From contig JAPPPC010000796.1 of the NCBI GenBank assembly GCA_028817685.1, positions 1 through 5,671 of the forward strand: a stretch of 5,671 bases of DNA, given 5' to 3'. Both the position numbers and the translations under genes were made by a program. How positions within the stretch are numbered: position 1 is the stretch's first letter; each line of letters opens with the position of its first letter. Source of the DNA: Rhodospirillaceae bacterium (GTDB lineage: Bacteria > Pseudomonadota > Alphaproteobacteria > UBA8366 > GCA-2717185). A model generated the notes under the pieces. It was not told where the DNA came from, made no database searches, and worked only from the letters and a program-made list of their open reading frames with translations. Below, in pieces: positions 5,569-5,671 of this stretch.

Positions 5569-5671
5569 CTAGCGCGTGACGATCGTGCCGGCGCCGTTCA
5601 TACGGTCGATTGCGCTGTCGGCATAGCCGAGTTCGGCCAAGATTTCCCGCGTGTGCTCGCCAATCTTCGGC
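5569..5671 (-). CDS. CaiB/BaiF (class III) CoA-transferase family protein, C-terminal end only
   Basis: Only the last 33 codons are in the window; the rest lies beyond the right edge. The peptide starts PKIGEHTREILAELGY and ends GAGTIVTR before a TAG. The pattern P-x-(I/L)-G-(E/Q)-H-T-x-E-(I/V)-L-x-E-L-G-Y is characteristic of the extreme C-terminus of class III (formyl-CoA-transferase-like) enzymes, where it precedes a short helix and an 'aGvv'-type ending. These enzymes move CoA between carboxylic acids. The stop is 13 bp before the synthetase ATG on the same strand, suggesting an operon. The catalytic Asp and the CoA-binding region are outside the window, so activity cannot be judged. Confidence 0.8.
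   Translation of the reverse strand, partial: PKIGEHTREILAELGYADSAIDRMNGAGTIVTR

Noticed and set aside
5421..5579. Small plus-strand frame of 52 residues starting at an ATG 8 nt after AAGGAGG, antisense to the synthetase start
   Set aside because: The ribosome site and the ATG are both part of the 9-bp inverted repeat within synthetase codons, and the peptide has no recognisable feature. It would become interesting only with ribosome-profiling or conservation support.
1..5671. Mobile element, prophage or defence-system signals
   Set aside because: No transposase, integrase, terminal repeats, tRNA or defence-type domain was found on either strand.

Overview
The window is GC-rich (roughly 60% by eye), densely coding bacterial DNA. 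The best guess is an alphaproteobacterium of the Rhodospirillales type. This rests on codon and GC character and on a single-domain receiver protein with an 'FGPDRRR' tail, which I recall from alphaproteobacterial receivers; no taxonomic search was possible. No rRNA, tRNA, CRISPR array, insertion sequence or phage gene was seen, and no gene-free stretch reaches 100 bases.

Layout from left to right. (1) 32-1204, minus strand: a complete mandelate racemase/muconate lactonizing enzyme of the enolase superfamily. (2) 1205-1291: a short divergent intergenic region with an 18-bp inverted repeat and a possible promoter. (3) 1292-3984, plus strand: a tight four-gene run, in order a short 3-hydroxyacyl-CoA dehydrogenase family protein, a GNAT acetyltransferase, a degenerate CheY-like receiver and an enoyl-CoA hydratase. 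(4) 3975-5555, minus strand: an acyl-CoA synthetase that converges on the hydratase gene with a 10-bp overlap. (5) 5569 to the window edge, minus strand: the last 33 codons of a class III (CaiB/BaiF) CoA-transferase, 13 bp upstream of the synthetase and probably in its operon.

Together the genes suggest an accessory catabolic island for an organic acid. The acid would be activated as its CoA thioester (synthetase and/or CoA-transferase), hydrated (crotonase) and oxidised (dehydrogenase). The enolase-superfamily enzyme would handle a hydroxy or sugar acid upstream of, or beside, that path. The CoA-transferase/ligase/hydratase set resembles the logic of the carnitine cai genes, but nothing in the sequence fixes the substrate.

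The most unusual element is the receiver. Its phospho-acceptor Asp is Glu, one of the two metal-binding acidic residues is Pro, the switch Thr is Ala and the conserved Lys is Met. It is therefore probably a phosphorylation-independent pseudo-receiver, sitting inside a metabolic operon next to an acetyltransferase. The dehydrogenase is also unusual: it lacks the helical arm typical of its family and has Arg where an NAD-binding acidic residue is expected.
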